A DNA stretch of 35,801 nucleotides, from positions 1-35,801 of the forward strand of contig CABQKL010000006.1 in the NCBI GenBank assembly GCA_902464645.1, in the 5' to 3' direction. Within the stretch, counting starts at the first letter, position 1, and the number at the start of each line of letters is the position of its first letter. Below are positions 1 to 5,960 of the stretch, piece by piece. A model generated the notes under the pieces. The model did no database searches. It saw nothing but the letters and a program-made list of their open reading frames with translations, and was not told where the DNA came from. The position numbers and the translations under genes were made by a program. Origin of the DNA: an uncultured Collinsella sp. GTDB taxonomy: Bacteria; Actinomycetota; Coriobacteriia; Coriobacteriales; Coriobacteriaceae.

Positions 1-36
1 AGTGGGTTGCAGGTTCGATTCCTGTCACTGGCTCCA
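1..36 (+). tRNA. tRNA 3' end, probably tRNA-Thr(UGU), truncated by window
   Basis: Only the T arm (GCAGG, loop TTCGATT, CCTGT) and the 3' acceptor strand CACTGGC with discriminator T and encoded CCA are visible. The anticodon lies outside the window. The acceptor implies a 5' strand GCCAGTG. Thr is inferred because the following Tyr and Thr(GGU) genes parallel the E. coli thrU-tyrU-glyT-thrT-tufB cluster, and because the Thr tRNA at 835 also has a U discriminator. Gly or Cys cannot be excluded. Confidence 0.75.
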
Positions 37-46
37 TGAGAGTTTC

Positions 47-86
47 GGGCTCTGTTCCCTTGTGGGACAGGGCCCGTTTCTATTTA
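47..86 (+). terminator. Intrinsic terminator after the first tRNA
   Basis: GGGCTCTGTTCCC (47-59) pairs with GGGACAGGGCCC (64-75) around the loop TTGT, with one wobble and one bulge. It is followed by GTTTCTATTTA. It closes the upstream tRNA transcript, so the tRNA-Tyr cluster needs its own promoter. Confidence 0.75.
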
Positions 87-130
87 TGTCGATAAGTCAG
101 CGGGTTTGGCACCGGCCAAGCTTCAGATTT

Positions 131-267
131 GTCTCGATCTGTAACACGAAGGGGCGGAAAACCGTTCGTACTGTTACAGAATGAGACGTAAGCTGGGGTC
201 TCTGCGTAATATCTCAACCTGTAACAGATAGGGGAGAAAATGTTCTCTATATGTTACAGATCGAGAC
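131..267. repeat. Two tandem ~57 bp imperfect palindromes
   Basis: Unit 1 (131-187) opens with GTCTCGATCTGTAAC and closes with GTTACAGAATGAGAC. Unit 2 (211-267) opens with ATCTCAACCTGTAAC and closes with GTTACAGATCGAGAC. Each unit has internal arms (ACGAA/TTCGT in unit 1, GAGAA/TTCTC in unit 2) and a shared left sequence of the form CTGTAACAnnANAGGGG. The two units are direct repeats of one palindromic design, and I see no coding signal in them. They could be REP-like elements or tandem protein-binding sites. Confidence 0.6.
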
Positions 268-299
268 AAAAGCCGTGTCGAGCTCGGTTGCCCCCCCCT

Positions 300-418
300 G
301 AGCGTGGATTATCGGATGAACGAACGTGGATAATCTGCCACTTTGGCCATGGGAACACGCCAAAAGTGGCAGATTATCCACGCTCGATTTCAAACGGAAG
401 AAAATCCACGCTCGATTT
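300..418. repeat. Long hairpin with flanking AATCCACGCTC repeats
   Basis: A 23-24 nt inverted repeat pairs 325-347 with 359-382 (one extra base in the right arm) around an 11-base loop. Around it the motif ATCCACGCTCGATTT occurs directly at 376-390 and 404-418, and the inverted core GAGCGTGGATT lies at 300-310. Open frames crossing this stretch have no ribosome-binding site and simply read through the palindrome. This fills most of the 650-base gap between the first tRNA terminator and the tRNA-Tyr promoter. Confidence 0.6.
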
Positions 419-650
419 TGCCTGGGAAGAGCAATCTTCTGTCTGGGAAGCCCTGATCTCGACCTATATATAGGTGCAAATAAGCCGGTATCGAAGTTCG
501 ATACTGAAGGTGTACTCCACTACACCAAAGTGTTACCTCGGGAAACGTCACCTCAGTATCCAAAACCACCGTCCTTCATATCCAAACTCAGCAAAACCGC
601 AGGTCAAAAGCATATAGATACGCCCGGCACCGTGTATCTAGAGGTTTTCG

Positions 651-680
651 TTGACAGCCCCCAAGGTTGCATCGTATTAT
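651..680 (+). promoter_or_regulatory. Sigma-70 type promoter for the tRNA-Tyr-Thr-Met (tuf) transcript
   Basis: A perfect -35 TTGACA (651-656), an 18-base spacer and -10 TATTAT (675-680) predict a start near 687, about 55 bases before tRNA-Tyr. This is one of the closest matches to consensus in the window, as expected for a stable-RNA promoter. Transcription may continue into tuf, since no T-tailed terminator is visible between tRNA-Met and tuf. Confidence 0.8.
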
Positions 681-742
681 CTTTTTCGTTCGCGGGGGCG
701 GCGGTCCAAAAGACCAAAGAACCTGCGGATACTTGAACGATT

Positions 743-824
743 GGGAGTTTGCCCGAGTGGTTAATGGGGACGGGCTGTAAACCCGTTGGCTCTGCCTACA
801 TAGGTTCGAATCCTATAGCTCCCA
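743..824 (+). tRNA. tRNA-Tyr (GUA)
   Basis: Acceptor strands GGGAGTT and AGCTCCC pair. The anticodon loop CTGTAAA carries GTA. A long variable arm between the anticodon stem and the T arm makes it a class II tRNA, as bacterial tRNA-Tyr is. The T loop is TTCGAAT. The discriminator is A and the CCA is not encoded (CCC follows), unlike the Thr and Met genes next to it. It is the first gene of a three-tRNA cluster. Confidence 0.95.
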
Positions 825-834
825 CCCGTCAAGT

Positions 835-910
835 GCCTGTATAGCTCAGTCGGTAGAGCACTTCGTTGGTAACGAAGAGGTCACCAGTTCAAGTCTGGTT
901 GCAGGCTCCA
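835..910 (+). tRNA. tRNA-Thr (GGU)
   Basis: Acceptor GCCTGTA pairs with TGCAGGC. The anticodon stem CTTCG/CGAAG encloses loop TTGGTAA with anticodon GGT. The discriminator is T and the CCA is encoded. It lies ten bases after tRNA-Tyr, inside the same predicted transcript. Confidence 0.95.
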
Positions 911-913
911 TCC

Positions 914-990
914 GGCGGTGTAGCTCAGTTGGTTAGAGCACACGGTTCATACCCGTGGCGTCACTGGTTCGAATCCAGTCACCGCTACCA
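914..990 (+). tRNA. tRNA-Met (CAU), probably elongator
   Basis: Acceptor GGCGGTG pairs with CACCGCT. The anticodon stem CACGG/CCGTG holds loop TTCATAC with anticodon CAT. The discriminator is A and the CCA is encoded. The anticodon stem lacks the three G-C pairs of initiator tRNA. A lysidine-modified tRNA-Ile2 also reads CAT in the gene and cannot be excluded from sequence alone. Confidence 0.9.
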
Positions 991-1001
991 TAGGTAACAC
1001 G

Positions 1002-1032
1002 GTGGCTTCTCAATAGTATGTTGAGAGGCCAC
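1002..1032 (+). other. Hairpin between tRNA-Met and tuf
   Basis: A 12 bp stem pairs 1002-1013 with 1021-1032 (one wobble) around TAGTATG. No T-run follows, so it is unlikely to be a full terminator. It may be a processing site separating the tRNAs from tuf mRNA, or a partial attenuator. A second small stem, GTCCCG/CGGGGAC, lies at about 1050-1065 in the tuf leader. Confidence 0.45.
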
Positions 1033-1086
1033 TATGGTATAAAGGCAAAGTCCCGTCCGGGGACGACCTGTTAAGAGGAGGGCTTT

Positions 1087-2277
1087 ATGGCCAAAGAGAA
1101 GTTTGAGCGCACTAAGCCGCATGTTAACATCGGCACCATTGGTCACGTCGACCACGGCAAGACCACGCTGACCGCCGCCATCACCAAGGTTCTCTCTGAG
1201 ACCGAGGGCTGCAAGGCTGACTTCACTGCGTTCGAGAACATCGACAAGGCTCCCGAGGAGCGCGAGCGCGGCATCACGATCTCCGTCTCCCACGTTGAGT
1301 ACGAGACTGCTGCCCGTCACTACGCTCACGTTGACTGCCCGGGCCACGCTGACTACGTCAAGAACATGATCTCCGGTGCTGCTCAGATGGACGGCGCTAT
1401 CCTGGTCATCGCCGCTACCGACGGCCCCATGGCTCAGACTCGCGAGCACATCCTGCTCGCCCGTCAGGTCGGCGTTCCCTACATCGTCGTCTTCCTGAAC
1501 AAGTGCGACATGGTCGACGATGACGAGCTCATCGACCTCGTCGAGATGGAGACCCGTGAGCTCCTCTCCGAGTACGATTTCCCCGGCGACGACATCCCCG
1601 TCATCCGTGGTTCCGCTCTGGGCGCTCTCGAGGGCGACGCCAAGTGGATGGACGCCATTCGCGAGCTCATGAAGGCCGTCGACGAGTACATCCCGACGCC
1701 TGCTCGTAACAACGACCTCCCGTTCCTGATGGCCGTTGAGGACGTTATGACCATCTCCGGCCGTGGCACCGTTGCTACCGGCCGTGTTGAGCGCGGTGAG
1801 CTCAAGCTCAACGAGCCCGTCGAGATCGTCGGCATCAAGGATACCCAGAACACCGTCGTTACCGGTATCGAGATGTTCCGTAAGTCCATGGACTTCTGTG
1901 AGGCTGGCGACAACGTCGGTCTGCTGCTCCGCGGCATCAAGCGTGAGGACATCGAGCGCGGCCAGGTTCTCTGCAAGCCCGGTTCGGTTACCCCGCACAC
2001 CAAGTTCACCGGCGAGATCTACGTTCTGACCAAGGAGGAGGGCGGCCGTCATACCCCGTTCTTCGATGGTTATCGTCCTCAGTTCTACTTCCGTACCACC
2101 GACGTTACCGGTACGGTCAAGCTTCCCGAGGGCACCGAGATGGCTATGCCTGGTGACCACATCACCATCGAGGGCGACCTCATTCACCCGATCGCCATGG
2201 AGGAGGGCCTGCGCTTCGCTATCCGCGAGGGTGGCCACACCGTCGGTTCGGGCATCGTCTCCACGATCATTGAGTAA
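1087..2277 (+). CDS. tuf: Translation elongation factor Tu
   Basis: EF-Tu is the GTPase that delivers aminoacyl-tRNA to the ribosomal A site. The 396 residues match the family's usual length. The G domain shows the P loop GHVDHGKT (19-26), the switch region with RGITI (61-65), DCPGH (83-87) and NKCD (138-141). Domains II and III follow, with GRGTVATGRVERG and the C-terminal GHTVGSGIVSTIIE. The ATG at 1087 has the ribosome-binding site AAGAGGAGG at good spacing. Codon use is highly biased, as expected for an abundant protein. It lies directly after three tRNA genes, which resembles the thrU-tyrU-glyT-thrT-tufB arrangement of E. coli, and is followed by its own terminator. Whether a second tuf copy exists cannot be told from this window. 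Confidence 0.99.
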   Translation: MAKEKFERTKPHVNIGTIGHVDHGKTTLTAAITKVLSETEGCKADFTAFENIDKAPEERERGITISVSHVEYETAARHYAHVDCPGHADYVKNMISGAAQMDGAILVIAATDGPMAQTREHILLARQVGVPYIVVFLNKCDMVDDDELIDLVEMETRELLSEYDFPGDDIPVIRGSALGALEGDAKWMDAIRELMKAVDEYIPTPARNNDLPFLMAVEDVMTISGRGTVATGRVERGELKLNEPVEIVGIKDTQNTVVTGIEMFRKSMDFCEAGDNVGLLLRGIKREDIERGQVLCKPGSVTPHTKFTGEIYVLTKEEGGRHTPFFDGYRPQFYFRTTDVTGTVKLPEGTEMAMPGDHITIEGDLIHPIAMEEGLRFAIREGGHTVGSGIVSTIIE

Positions 2278-2307
2278 ATTAGCTCTTTGATTTAGCTGAC
2301 TTAGAGA

Positions 2308-2342
2308 GAACCCGGCACTTATAGGGTGCCGGGTTCTTTTCT
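2308..2342 (+). terminator. Intrinsic terminator of tuf
   Basis: An 11 bp perfect stem, GAACCCGGCAC (2308-2318) with GTGCCGGGTTC (2326-2336), has a 7-base loop and is followed directly by TTTTCT. Confidence 0.9.
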
Positions 2343-2410
2343 ACGCGGGGCTTATTCCCTGCCGATTGCGCTTCGCTTGCCCTTAAGCCGAGCGTGAGGG
2401 ATCGATTAGA

Positions 2411-2459
2411 TCTCGCTGGCTTCATTGATGTGTTCCAAATATGAATGGATCCAGCGAGA
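2411..2459. repeat. Interrupted inverted repeat upstream of the rpmG promoter
   Basis: TCTCGCTGG (2411-2419) and CCAGCGAGA (2451-2459) are perfect complements. They enclose a second pair, TTCAT (2421-2425) and ATGAA (2441-2445). It lies about 20 bases upstream of the rpmG -35 box, so a regulatory site is possible, but no known operator is recognised. Confidence 0.4.
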
Positions 2460-2481
2460 ACCAATTGATTCGAGGTTTTCA

Positions 2482-2509
2482 TTGACAGCACTTACGTAGA
2501 GCTGATAAA
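2482..2509 (+). promoter_or_regulatory. Promoter of the rpmG-trnW-secE-nusG transcript
   Basis: Perfect -35 TTGACA (2482-2487), a 16-base spacer and -10 GATAAA (2504-2509) predict a start near 2516. The short leader holds the palindrome CCCGTACGGG just before the rpmG ribosome-binding site. Confidence 0.7.
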
Positions 2510-2556
2510 GTACCAACTCGTGCCCGTACGGGGCGGAAATGAAAGGTTCAGGATAA

Positions 2557-2706
2557 ATGCGTACTCTAGTTACTCTTGCGTGCACTGAGTGCAAGCGCCG
2601 CAACTATACGACCACCAAGAACAAGTCGAACATGCCTGATCGTATGGAGATCAAGAAGTATTGCCCCTGGTGCCGTCACCACACGCTGCACAAAGAGACT
2701 CGCTAG
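2557..2706 (+). CDS. rpmG: 50S ribosomal protein L33
   Basis: This 49-residue protein begins MRTLVTLACTECKRRNYTT and ends HHTLHKETR, typical of L33 in length and sequence. Two Cys pairs (C9/C12 and C36/C39) make it the zinc-binding (C+) type, which tends to be replaced by a Cys-less paralogue under zinc limitation in bacteria that carry both. The start at 2557 follows AGGATAA; the spacing is short but no better start exists. It is followed by tRNA-Trp, secE and nusG, the usual neighbourhood of rpmG in Gram-positive bacteria. Confidence 0.95.
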   Translation: MRTLVTLACTECKRRNYTTTKNKSNMPDRMEIKKYCPWCRHHTLHKETR

Positions 2707-2719
2707 TCTCTAGTCACAT

Positions 2720-2795
2720 ACGCCAGTAGTTCAATTGGTAGAGCATCGGTCTCCAAAACCGAGTGTTGAGGGTTCGAGTCCTTCCTGGCGTGCCA
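2720..2795 (+). tRNA. tRNA-Trp (CCA)
   Basis: Acceptor ACGCCAG pairs with CTGGCGT. The discriminator is G, typical of tRNA-Trp, and the CCA is encoded. The anticodon loop CTCCAAA carries CCA, and the anticodon stem is TCGGT/ACCGA. It lies between rpmG and secE, so it is probably excised from the rpmG-secE-nusG transcript. Confidence 0.95.
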
Positions 2796-2804
2796 GTCAT
2801 TATT

Positions 2805-2836
2805 CCGTAAGCTCCCAATTGGGGGCTTACGGTTTA
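2805..2836 (+). terminator. Hairpin between tRNA-Trp and secE
   Basis: CCGTAAGCTCCC (2805-2816) pairs with GGGGGCTTACGG (2821-2832) around AATT, with one G-U wobble, followed by the weak tail TTTACTC. It is probably a partial terminator or processing structure, because secE has no obvious promoter of its own behind it. Confidence 0.55.
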
Positions 2837-2871
2837 CTCATGTATAAGCGCATTGCGCGGAGGTAACCCAA

Positions 2872-3210
2872 ATGGCCAACAAGAAGAACAAGAAGAAGGC
2901 TCAGCAGCCGGCACCTGCCAACAACGCTGCCGCCAACTCCAAGGTTGAGGCCAAGAAGGCCGTTGCCAAGAAGAACGAGAAGGCTGCGAAGTCCAAGAAG
3001 AATGAGAAGCCTGGTTTCTTCGCCCGCACCAAGAAGTATTTCGCTTCGGTGAAGTCCGAGATGAAGCGTGTCACGTGGCCCGATAAGAAGGAGCTCGTGA
3101 ACTACTCGGTCGTCGTTTGCGCTTCTCTGATCGTCGTCGGCGTCGTCATCGCTCTGCTCGATGCTGGCTTTGGCGAGGCTCTTGCTCTGTTCTCTGGATT
3201 GAGGGGCTAA
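2872..3210 (+). CDS. secE: Preprotein translocase subunit SecE
   Basis: SecE clamps SecY in the SecYEG translocon of the cytoplasmic membrane. This 112-residue form has a Lys/Ala-rich hydrophilic N-terminus (1-48), the conserved amphipathic motif EMKRVTWP (63-70), and one transmembrane helix at about 78-98. That is the single-helix type found outside the enterobacteria. The ATG follows GCGGAGGTAACCCAA. It is three bases upstream of nusG, an arrangement conserved across bacteria, so the two are co-transcribed. Confidence 0.97.
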   Translation: MANKKNKKKAQQPAPANNAAANSKVEAKKAVAKKNEKAAKSKKNEKPGFFARTKKYFASVKSEMKRVTWPDKKELVNYSVVVCASLIVVGVVIALLDAGFGEALALFSGLRG

Positions 3211-3213
3211 ACC

Positions 3214-3750
3214 ATGTCTAAGCGTTGGTACGTCGTTCACACTTACTCTGGATACGAGAACCGCGTTAAGTCCGATCTCGAGCATCGCATCGAGACCATG
3301 GGCATGCAGGACCGTATCTTTGATATCGAGATTCCTATGGAGCGCGTCACCGAGATCAAAGAGGGTGGCAAGCGCGAGACCAAGGATTCCAAGATTTTCC
3401 CGGGTTATGTCCTGGTTCGCATGGAGATGGATGACGATGCGTGGACGTGTGTTCGCAACACGCCCGGTGTCACCGGTTTCCTGGGCGGCAATGGCAAGCC
3501 CGCTCCGCTTTCCCGCGACGAGTACAATAAGATGACTCGTCGTCCTGGTAAGGGCGATTCGCCCAAGCGCACCTCGGTTGATATTGAGGTCGGCACGTCC
3601 GTCCGCGTCACTGATGGCCCGCTTACCGACTTTGATGGCAAGGTCTCCGAGGTTAACACCGAGGCAGGCAAGCTGAAGGTCACCCTGATGATCTTTGGCC
3701 GTGAGACGCCGGTCGAGCTCGACTTTAACCAGGTTGCCGTCATCGCTTAA
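3214..3750 (+). CDS. nusG: Transcription termination/antitermination factor NusG
   Basis: NusG binds RNA polymerase through its NGN domain and links it to Rho or ribosomal protein S10 through its KOW domain. Here the NGN domain spans about 1-115 (WYVVHTYSGYE near the start, then FPGYVLVRM). A linker, RRPGKGDSPKR, leads to the KOW domain (about 125-178, VGTSVRVTDGPLTDFDG). The 178-residue length is normal. The ATG lies three bases after the secE stop, with GAGGGG of the secE 3' end acting as the ribosome-binding site. Confidence 0.98.
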   Translation: MSKRWYVVHTYSGYENRVKSDLEHRIETMGMQDRIFDIEIPMERVTEIKEGGKRETKDSKIFPGYVLVRMEMDDDAWTCVRNTPGVTGFLGGNGKPAPLSRDEYNKMTRRPGKGDSPKRTSVDIEVGTSVRVTDGPLTDFDGKVSEVNTEAGKLKVTLMIFGRETPVELDFNQVAVIA

Positions 3751-3870
3751 GTTTTCGTCCGTTCGCGCGAGCGTGCTTCTTCTGTGACTGCTCATCTCAG
3801 GAGTGCTTCTAACACGTGCGTGCTTACGATATAGCAAGTACTTCACACTCGTGATTCGAAAGGAATGACC

Positions 3871-4299
3871 ATGGCTGAGAAGAAGGTTGCCAACGTCATT
3901 AAGCTCCAGATTCCTGCTGGTGCCGCTAACCCCGCTCCTCCCGTCGGCCCCGCCCTGGGCGCTGCTGGCGTGAACATCATGCAGTTCTGCCAGGCTTTTA
4001 ACGCCGAGACGCAGGACAAGAAGGGCGACATCATCCCCGTTGAGATCACTGTCTTCGAGGATAAGTCCTTCTCCTTCATCACCAAGACCCCGCCGGCGGC
4101 TCACCTCATCAAGAAGGAGCTGAACCTCAAGTCTGGTTCCGCTAAGCCCCAGGCCGACAAGGTTGGTCAGCTCTCCCAGGAGCAGCTCACCAAGATCGCC
4201 GAGATCAAGATGCCGGACCTCAATGCCAACGACATTGACGCCGCCAAGAAGATCATCGCCGGTACCGCCCGTTCCATGGGCGTCACCATCGCTGAGTAG
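3871..4299 (+). CDS. rplK: 50S ribosomal protein L11
   Basis: L11 forms the GTPase-associated centre with 23S rRNA and the L10-L12 stalk. The sequence starts MAEKKVANVIKLQIPAG, has the Pro-rich signature NPAPPVGPALGAAGVNIMQFC, and ends KKIIAGTARSMGVTIAE (142 residues). An in-frame ATG at 3865 abuts AGGA with no spacing, so the ATG at 3871, six to seven bases after AAAGGA, is preferred and gives the canonical N-terminus. A 120-base gap separates it from nusG, and I see no convincing promoter or terminator in it, so read-through from the nusG transcript is likely. Confidence 0.97.
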   Translation: MAEKKVANVIKLQIPAGAANPAPPVGPALGAAGVNIMQFCQAFNAETQDKKGDIIPVEITVFEDKSFSFITKTPPAAHLIKKELNLKSGSAKPQADKVGQLSQEQLTKIAEIKMPDLNANDIDAAKKIIAGTARSMGVTIAE

Positions 4300-4317
4300 C
4301 GATTTCTTTTGGTAACG

Positions 4318-4366
4318 ACGGGTGCTCCAACCGGGGCGCCCGTTAAATGTGTGCAATAGGGCACAC
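4318..4366 (+). promoter_or_regulatory. Tandem hairpins between rplK and rplA
   Basis: An 11 bp stem with G-U pairs (4318-4328 with 4333-4343, loop AACC) is followed by a second stem, GTGTGC with GCACAC, ending near 4366. No T-run follows. L1 often represses its own operon by binding an mRNA structure, but I cannot match these stems to a known L1 site, so a regulatory role is only a guess. Confidence 0.4.
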
Positions 4367-4416
4367 GATACGATGTGGGAGGGCTCGCGCCCGTTTAACC
4401 ACAGGAGGTAATGCAC

Positions 4417-5124
4417 ATGGCTAAGCATGGTAAGAGCTATAACGCCGCTGCCGAGAAGATCGACCGCGCCACGCTCTACACCCCCCTTCAGGCTGCCAAG
4501 CTCATCAAGGAGCTCGACACCGCCAAGTTCGACGAGACCGTCGAGGCCCACTTCCGTCTGGGCGTCGATACTCGTAAGGCCGACCAGAACATCCGCGGCT
4601 CCATCTCCCTGCCCCACGGCACCGGCAAGACCGTTCGTGTTGCCGTCTTCGCCGAGGGCGAGAAGGCCCGCGAGGCCGAGGCTGCCGGCGCCGACATCAT
4701 CGGTTCCGACGAGCTCGTCGCCCAGATTCAGAAGGGCGAGATCAACTTCGACGCCGCTATCGCTACGCCGAACATGATGGCCAAGGTTGGCCGCATCGGT
4801 AAGATCCTTGGTCCCCGTGGCCTCATGCCGAACCCCAAGCTCGGCACCGTGACCATGGACGTCGCCAAGATGGTCTCCGAGCTCAAGGCCGGCCGCGTTG
4901 AGTATCGCGCCGACCGCTACGGCATCTGCCACGTGCCCCTGGGCAAGAAGTCCTTCTCCGAGCAGCAGCTCGTCGAGAACTACGCTGCCCTGTACACCGA
5001 GATCCTGCGCGTCAAGCCCTCTTCTGCTAAGGGCAAGTACGTTAAGTCCATCTCCGTGTCTTCCACCATGGGCCCTGGCATCAAGGTTGATCCCGCTATC
5101 CAGCGCGACTTCCTGGCTGAGTAA
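4417..5124 (+). CDS. rplA: 50S ribosomal protein L1
   Basis: L1 builds the mobile L1 stalk at the ribosomal E site and in many bacteria represses its own operon. The 235-residue protein shows the family signature near GRIGKILGPRGLMPNPKLGTV and a C-terminal SSTMGPGIKVD. An ATG at 4411 sits two bases after AGGAGG. The ATG at 4417 has eight-base spacing and gives the normal MAKHGKSY start, so it is preferred. A strong terminator follows, so rplJ-rplL are not on this transcript, unlike the rplKAJL operon of E. coli. Confidence 0.97.
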   Translation: MAKHGKSYNAAAEKIDRATLYTPLQAAKLIKELDTAKFDETVEAHFRLGVDTRKADQNIRGSISLPHGTGKTVRVAVFAEGEKAREAEAAGADIIGSDELVAQIQKGEINFDAAIATPNMMAKVGRIGKILGPRGLMPNPKLGTVTMDVAKMVSELKAGRVEYRADRYGICHVPLGKKSFSEQQLVENYAALYTEILRVKPSSAKGKYVKSISVSSTMGPGIKVDPAIQRDFLAE

Positions 5125-5160
5125 CTTTTAGTTACTGCCTGAGCAAAGCAAGCATTGCTA

Positions 5161-5200
5161 AAGAAACCCGGTTCTGTCTCGTGCAGTACCGGGTTTCTTG
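5161..5200 (+). terminator. Intrinsic terminator of rplA
   Basis: AAGAAACCCGG (5161-5171) pairs with CCGGGTTTCTT (5189-5199). The inner CTG/CAG pair extends the stem. The 3' arm itself supplies the T-rich end before GCTAT. Confidence 0.8.
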
Positions 5201-5212
5201 CTATCGCGTCAA

Positions 5213-5251
5213 AACCACCTTAAAGGGGACAGCGCCCCCTTTAAGGTGGTT
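5213..5251. repeat. Palindromic element, AACCACC family, copy 1
   Basis: A perfect 16 bp inverted repeat (5213-5228 with 5236-5251) begins AACCACCTTAAAGGGG. On the minus strand the element reads into TTTT and can terminate the metallophosphoesterase transcript, whose TAA stop (5250-5252) overlaps the arm. Its loop, read on the minus strand, shares the CTGTCCCCTTT motif with copies at 7930 and 8947. Confidence 0.75.
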
Positions 5252-5960
5252 ACCAGGGTGTTCTAGCGGTTGAGGACTCGATAGCCTCGTGGCGCTTGAG
5301 TTCGCGACGCATGGTTTGCGAATTGAGCCAGGCTGCCTGCCAGCCACGGATGGGGTAGCGCGCTTCGTCCAGCTCAAACTGCGTATAGCCGCAGGCGTTG
5401 ATGATCGTTGCCCCGCATGCGTGCTGACGCTCACGTTGAAAGTCGCGACCATAGCATTGGTGCACATGCCCGTGCACCATGTAGTCGGGATTCCAGGACT
5501 CGAGCGCTGTGTTAAAGCATTTGAATCCTCGATGTGGCAGATCGTCCAGATCGCCCTCGCCGGCGGCGGGCGCATGGGTGAGCAAGATGTCGCAGCCACC
5601 GACCATCCTCACTTTACGAGACAGCTTGCGCACGCGCTTGGCCATCTCGCGCTCGGTGTACATGTTGGCGCCATCTCGATAGCGCATGGAGCCGCCAAGG
5701 CCTGCAATGCGGACGCCGCGGTACACGTAGACAGCGTCTTCGACACAGATGCAGCCACCTGGTGCATGACGCGCATAGCGGTCATCGTGATTGCCTCGCA
5801 CGTAGATGAGCGGTCTGTTGATGACCGTGACCAAAAACTCAAGATAGTCCGGGTCCAGATCACCAGCGGACAAAATCAGGTCGACACCCTCAAAGCGTTC
5901 TTTGCGAAAGCACTCCCAAAGGCATCGTTCTTCGGTATCGGCTATGGCAAGGATTTTCAT
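5250..5960 (-). CDS. Metallophosphoesterase, calcineurin-like
   Basis: This 236-residue protein carries four of the five metallophosphoesterase motifs: GDLD (33-36), GNHDD (56-60), THAP (128-131) and GHVH (164-167). Together they form the dinuclear metal site that hydrolyses phosphomono- or diesters. The first motif, normally D-x-H, reads D8-x-E10, an unusual substitution. No signal peptide is visible, so the enzyme is cytoplasmic. Its start codon overlaps the stop of the upstream BMP-fusion gene (ATGA), which indicates translational coupling and a shared pathway. The substrate cannot be told; a cyclic nucleotide or sugar-phosphate is possible. The stop codon lies inside a palindromic repeat. 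Confidence 0.85.
   Translation of the reverse strand: MKILAIADTEERCLWECFRKERFEGVDLILSAGDLDPDYLEFLVTVINRPLIYVRGNHDDRYARHAPGGCICVEDAVYVYRGVRIAGLGGSMRYRDGANMYTEREMAKRVRKLSRKVRMVGGCDILLTHAPAAGEGDLDDLPHRGFKCFNTALESWNPDYMVHGHVHQCYGRDFQRERQHACGATIINACGYTQFELDEARYPIRGWQAAWLNSQTMRRELKRHEAIESSTARTPW

Noticed and set aside
325..383. DnaA-box-like TTATCCAC sequences in the hairpin at 325-382
   Set aside because: Only two boxes, both at the hairpin ends as each other's complement, with a last-base mismatch. There is no AT-rich unwinding region or dnaA/dnaN nearby, so not an origin.
240..736. Two short frames (77 and 136 codons) in the tRNA gap
   Set aside because: They read through the palindromes, lack ribosome-binding sites, and one runs into the tRNA-Tyr promoter region.
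985..2238. Open frame antisense to tuf
   Set aside because: Same codon-bias artefact over an unmistakable EF-Tu gene; begins without a ribosome-binding site.
2827..4932. 701-codon open frame antisense to secE-nusG-rplKA
   Set aside because: Crosses four well-supported genes and two intergenic gaps; no start signals.
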